DNA from: Deltaproteobacteria bacterium
Lineage (GTDB): Bacteria > Desulfobacterota > Desulfuromonadia > Desulfuromonadales > BM103
DNA length: 7,225 bases
Direction: 5' to 3'
Assembly: GCA_006226895.1 (NCBI GenBank)
Contig: SBFN01000058.1
Span: forward strand, 1-7,225
In this document: in pieces, positions 6,009 through 7,225 of the stretch
How the letters are laid out: every line of letters begins with the position of its first letter
Position numbering within the stretch: position 1 is the stretch's first letter
Program-made: the position numbers and the translations under genes
Notes under the pieces: generated by a model
Seen by the model: only the letters and a program-made list of their open reading frames with translations
Database searches by the model: none
Told to the model about the DNA's origin: nothing

Positions 6009-6938
6009 TCAACCGATCACTTCCGGCGTTTGCTGTTCATCCTGAGACGACAGAAAGCTCTCCACTTCCGGCAACGTCGGAATAGCGGTTCTCCCGCCTA
6101 AAGCGCGCGCTTTTAGAGCTGCACAAGCCGCAGCAAAACGAAGGGTCCTTTCGAGAGGCCAATTTTGCAGCAAACCGTAGACATAGCCACCATGAAAGAC
6201 ATCACCACAGCCGGTCGTATCAATGGCTCCAACCGCAAAGGCCGGTTGAAGAATGGGAGATAAGCCCTTGCCCATGCTCAGGCTGCCAGAGCGACCCATA
6301 GTAACCGTGACTTCAACCGCTCCATAGCCTAGCAGGCCTTGAATAGCGGCCTCAGGATCGTCTCTGCCAATAAACTGTCGGGCAAATTTTTCACTCACGA
6401 CAAGGTGATCAATAAATGGCAGAAGTTCCTCGCTACCGGGGCGCAGTGTTCCGCCGTCGAGAACCGTGGTAACGGCCTGCCTCCGCGCCAGTTTCGCCGC
6501 AGCGATCGCCGGGTCGAGGTGTAATCCGTCCAGATGTAGAATACGGACAGAATCTGACAGCAGGCCTGGCAGTCGTTCCGAAAAAACGGGGTGGGCTGTT
6601 CCGCGATGCCAGAAAATATTGCGATGACCCTGAGCATCGACAGACACAAAAGCAACCTGGCTGGAGCTTTGTGCTGATTGCATCAGGTAGGTGCAATCGA
6701 CGTTTTCCTGAATCAAGCCCTCGCGAATCTGCCGACCGAAGTCATCATCACCCACAGCACCGGCCATCGCAACCGGCACACCCAAGCGTGACAGCGTCAC
6801 CAGTGCCGTTGCGACCGGGCCACCACCTTGAACCAGCAAAGAGTTCAGCTCGGCCTTCTCGTCAAGCTCTGGATAATTGTCGACCTGACCGAGTATGTCG
6901 AGGGAGCATTGTCCCAGTCCGATGACCAATGGCTTCAT
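6009..6938 (-). CDS. PfkB-family carbohydrate/nucleoside kinase
   Basis: This 309-residue cytosolic kinase of the ribokinase/PfkB family transfers ATP phosphate to a sugar or nucleoside hydroxyl. The N-terminal signature is QGGGPVATALVTLSRLG (37-53). The C-terminal signature is DTTGCGDVFHGGYVYGL (240-256), with D246 as the catalytic base and the anion-hole Gly-Cys-Gly before it. GAVGDDDFG (60-68) is also typical of the family. The substrate cannot be read from sequence; the DTTGxGDVFHG form occurs in sulfofructose-kinase and other ribokinase-like branches. ATG 6938 begins directly at the first strand MKPLVIGLGQ. A possible upstream start at 7010 would add 24 residues that are translated CTCTGTG repeat, so it is rejected. 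rlpA follows after 32 bp. The gene is preceded by the composite repeat at 6974-7115. Confidence 0.92.
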   Translation of the reverse strand: MKPLVIGLGQCSLDILGQVDNYPELDEKAELNSLLVQGGGPVATALVTLSRLGVPVAMAGAVGDDDFGRQIREGLIQENVDCTYLMQSAQSSSQVAFVSVDAQGHRNIFWHRGTAHPVFSERLPGLLSDSVRILHLDGLHLDPAIAAAKLARRQAVTTVLDGGTLRPGSEELLPFIDHLVVSEKFARQFIGRDDPEAAIQGLLGYGAVEVTVTMGRSGSLSMGKGLSPILQPAFAVGAIDTTGCGDVFHGGYVYGLLQNWPLERTLRFAAACAALKARALGGRTAIPTLPEVESFLSSQDEQQTPEVIG

Positions 6939-6973
6939 GTTACTGTCCCGGTTTACTGATAAAATCTTTTGTG

Positions 6974-7115
6974 CCGCAGAGTCACAGAGGGCACAGAGGA
7001 AAGCTAACACCTTTTAAGTCTCTCTGTGTTCTCAGTGACTCAGGTGAGAATAGCGAACAGTTGGTAAACAGCTTTTGAATTTAAGGGTATTTCTCTGCGC
7101 CTTCGCGTCTCTGCG
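6974..7115. repeat. Composite CTCTGTG-type repeat upstream of the PfkB kinase
   Basis: The left arm CCGCAGAGTCACAGAGGGCAC begins at 6974 and runs to CACAGAGGA at 7000. It is inverted relative to TCTCTGTG...CAGTGACTC (7021-7041), giving imperfect arms of about 23 bp around a loop of about 20 bases. The right side continues through GCGAAC to AGCTTTTGA, ending at 7078. A further unit, TTCTCTGCGCCTTCGCG through TCTCTGCGTT, ends at 7115. The 7021-7078 part parallels 3518-3566. The element is where the promoter of the minus-strand kinase/rlpA unit should be, but no clear promoter stands out. Confidence 0.65.
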
Positions 7116-7130
7116 TTGAATGTTTTCGGC

Positions 7131-7165
7131 AAAAAAGAAAGGGACAGAAAATCAATTCCGTCCCT
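7131..7165 (-). terminator. Rho-independent terminator for a minus-strand gene at the right edge
   Basis: Read on the minus strand, AGGGACGGAA (7165-7156) pairs with TTCTGTCCCT (7149-7140) around a 6-base loop. The stem is 10 bp with one G-U wobble, followed by TTTCTTTTTT (7140-7131). The T run is only on this strand, so the orientation is clear. It lies 33 bp beyond the proposed stop codon at 7199-7201. Confidence 0.8.
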
Positions 7166-7198
7166 CTAAATTCTTACTCAACAACCTGATTCAACGAT

Positions 7199-7225
7199 CT
7201 ATTCTTCGATGACCGACATGGCACG
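7199..7225 (-). CDS. 3' end of an unidentified minus-strand gene (8 codons)
   Basis: On the minus strand the window edge reads R-A-M-S-V-I-E-E followed by TAG (7201-7199). Only the position of the stop, a short distance before a convincing minus-strand terminator, argues that this is a real gene end; the two other frames of this strand also stop before the terminator. Eight residues are not enough to name a family. Confidence 0.35.
   Translation of the reverse strand, partial: RAMSVIEE

Overview
The window looks like chromosomal core sequence from a mid-GC Gram-negative bacterium. A deltaproteobacterium of the Desulfuromonadales/Geobacter type fits best. This is inferred from a zinc-ribbon (four-Cys) ribosomal protein L28, an RlpA lipoprotein with a SPOR domain (so an outer membrane and septal peptidoglycan), and two kinds of intergenic repeat (7-bp phased repeats and GCAAAG/CTTTGCG or CTCTGTG tracts). 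I associate these repeats with that group from memory; no database search was possible.

Left part (1-2945, + strand): the 3' end of purM, a 153-bp spacer with heptad-phased repeats, purN, and a DUF523 gene 8 bp after purN. These form a probable purine-synthesis operon with a passenger gene. After an inverted-arm repeat (about 1520-1633) comes a 419-residue Rossmann/FAD-type oxidoreductase-like protein of unknown substrate.

Middle (2946-3600): rpmB (L28) is a self-contained unit with its own sigma70-type promoter, a strong Shine-Dalgarno site and a textbook intrinsic terminator. Beyond it lies a gene-free convergent region with a second copy of the inverted-arm repeat (the core is 104 bp in both copies) and one CTCTGTG-type repeat.

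Right part (3601-7225, - strand): reading in the direction of transcription, a PfkB-family sugar/nucleoside kinase (start at 6938), rlpA 32 bp downstream, then a soluble PAS-PAS-histidine kinase with no adjacent response regulator. Upstream of the PfkB gene is a composite CTCTGTG repeat. Beyond it is a minus-strand terminator that probably serves a gene whose last 8 codons are at the window edge.

I found no mobile element, CRISPR array, RNA gene or defence/toxin module, and no convincing new multi-gene system. The least ordinary content is the non-coding repeat architecture. It also creates false upstream starts for two genes: reading frames beginning at 1599 (+) and 7010 (-) begin inside repeats.
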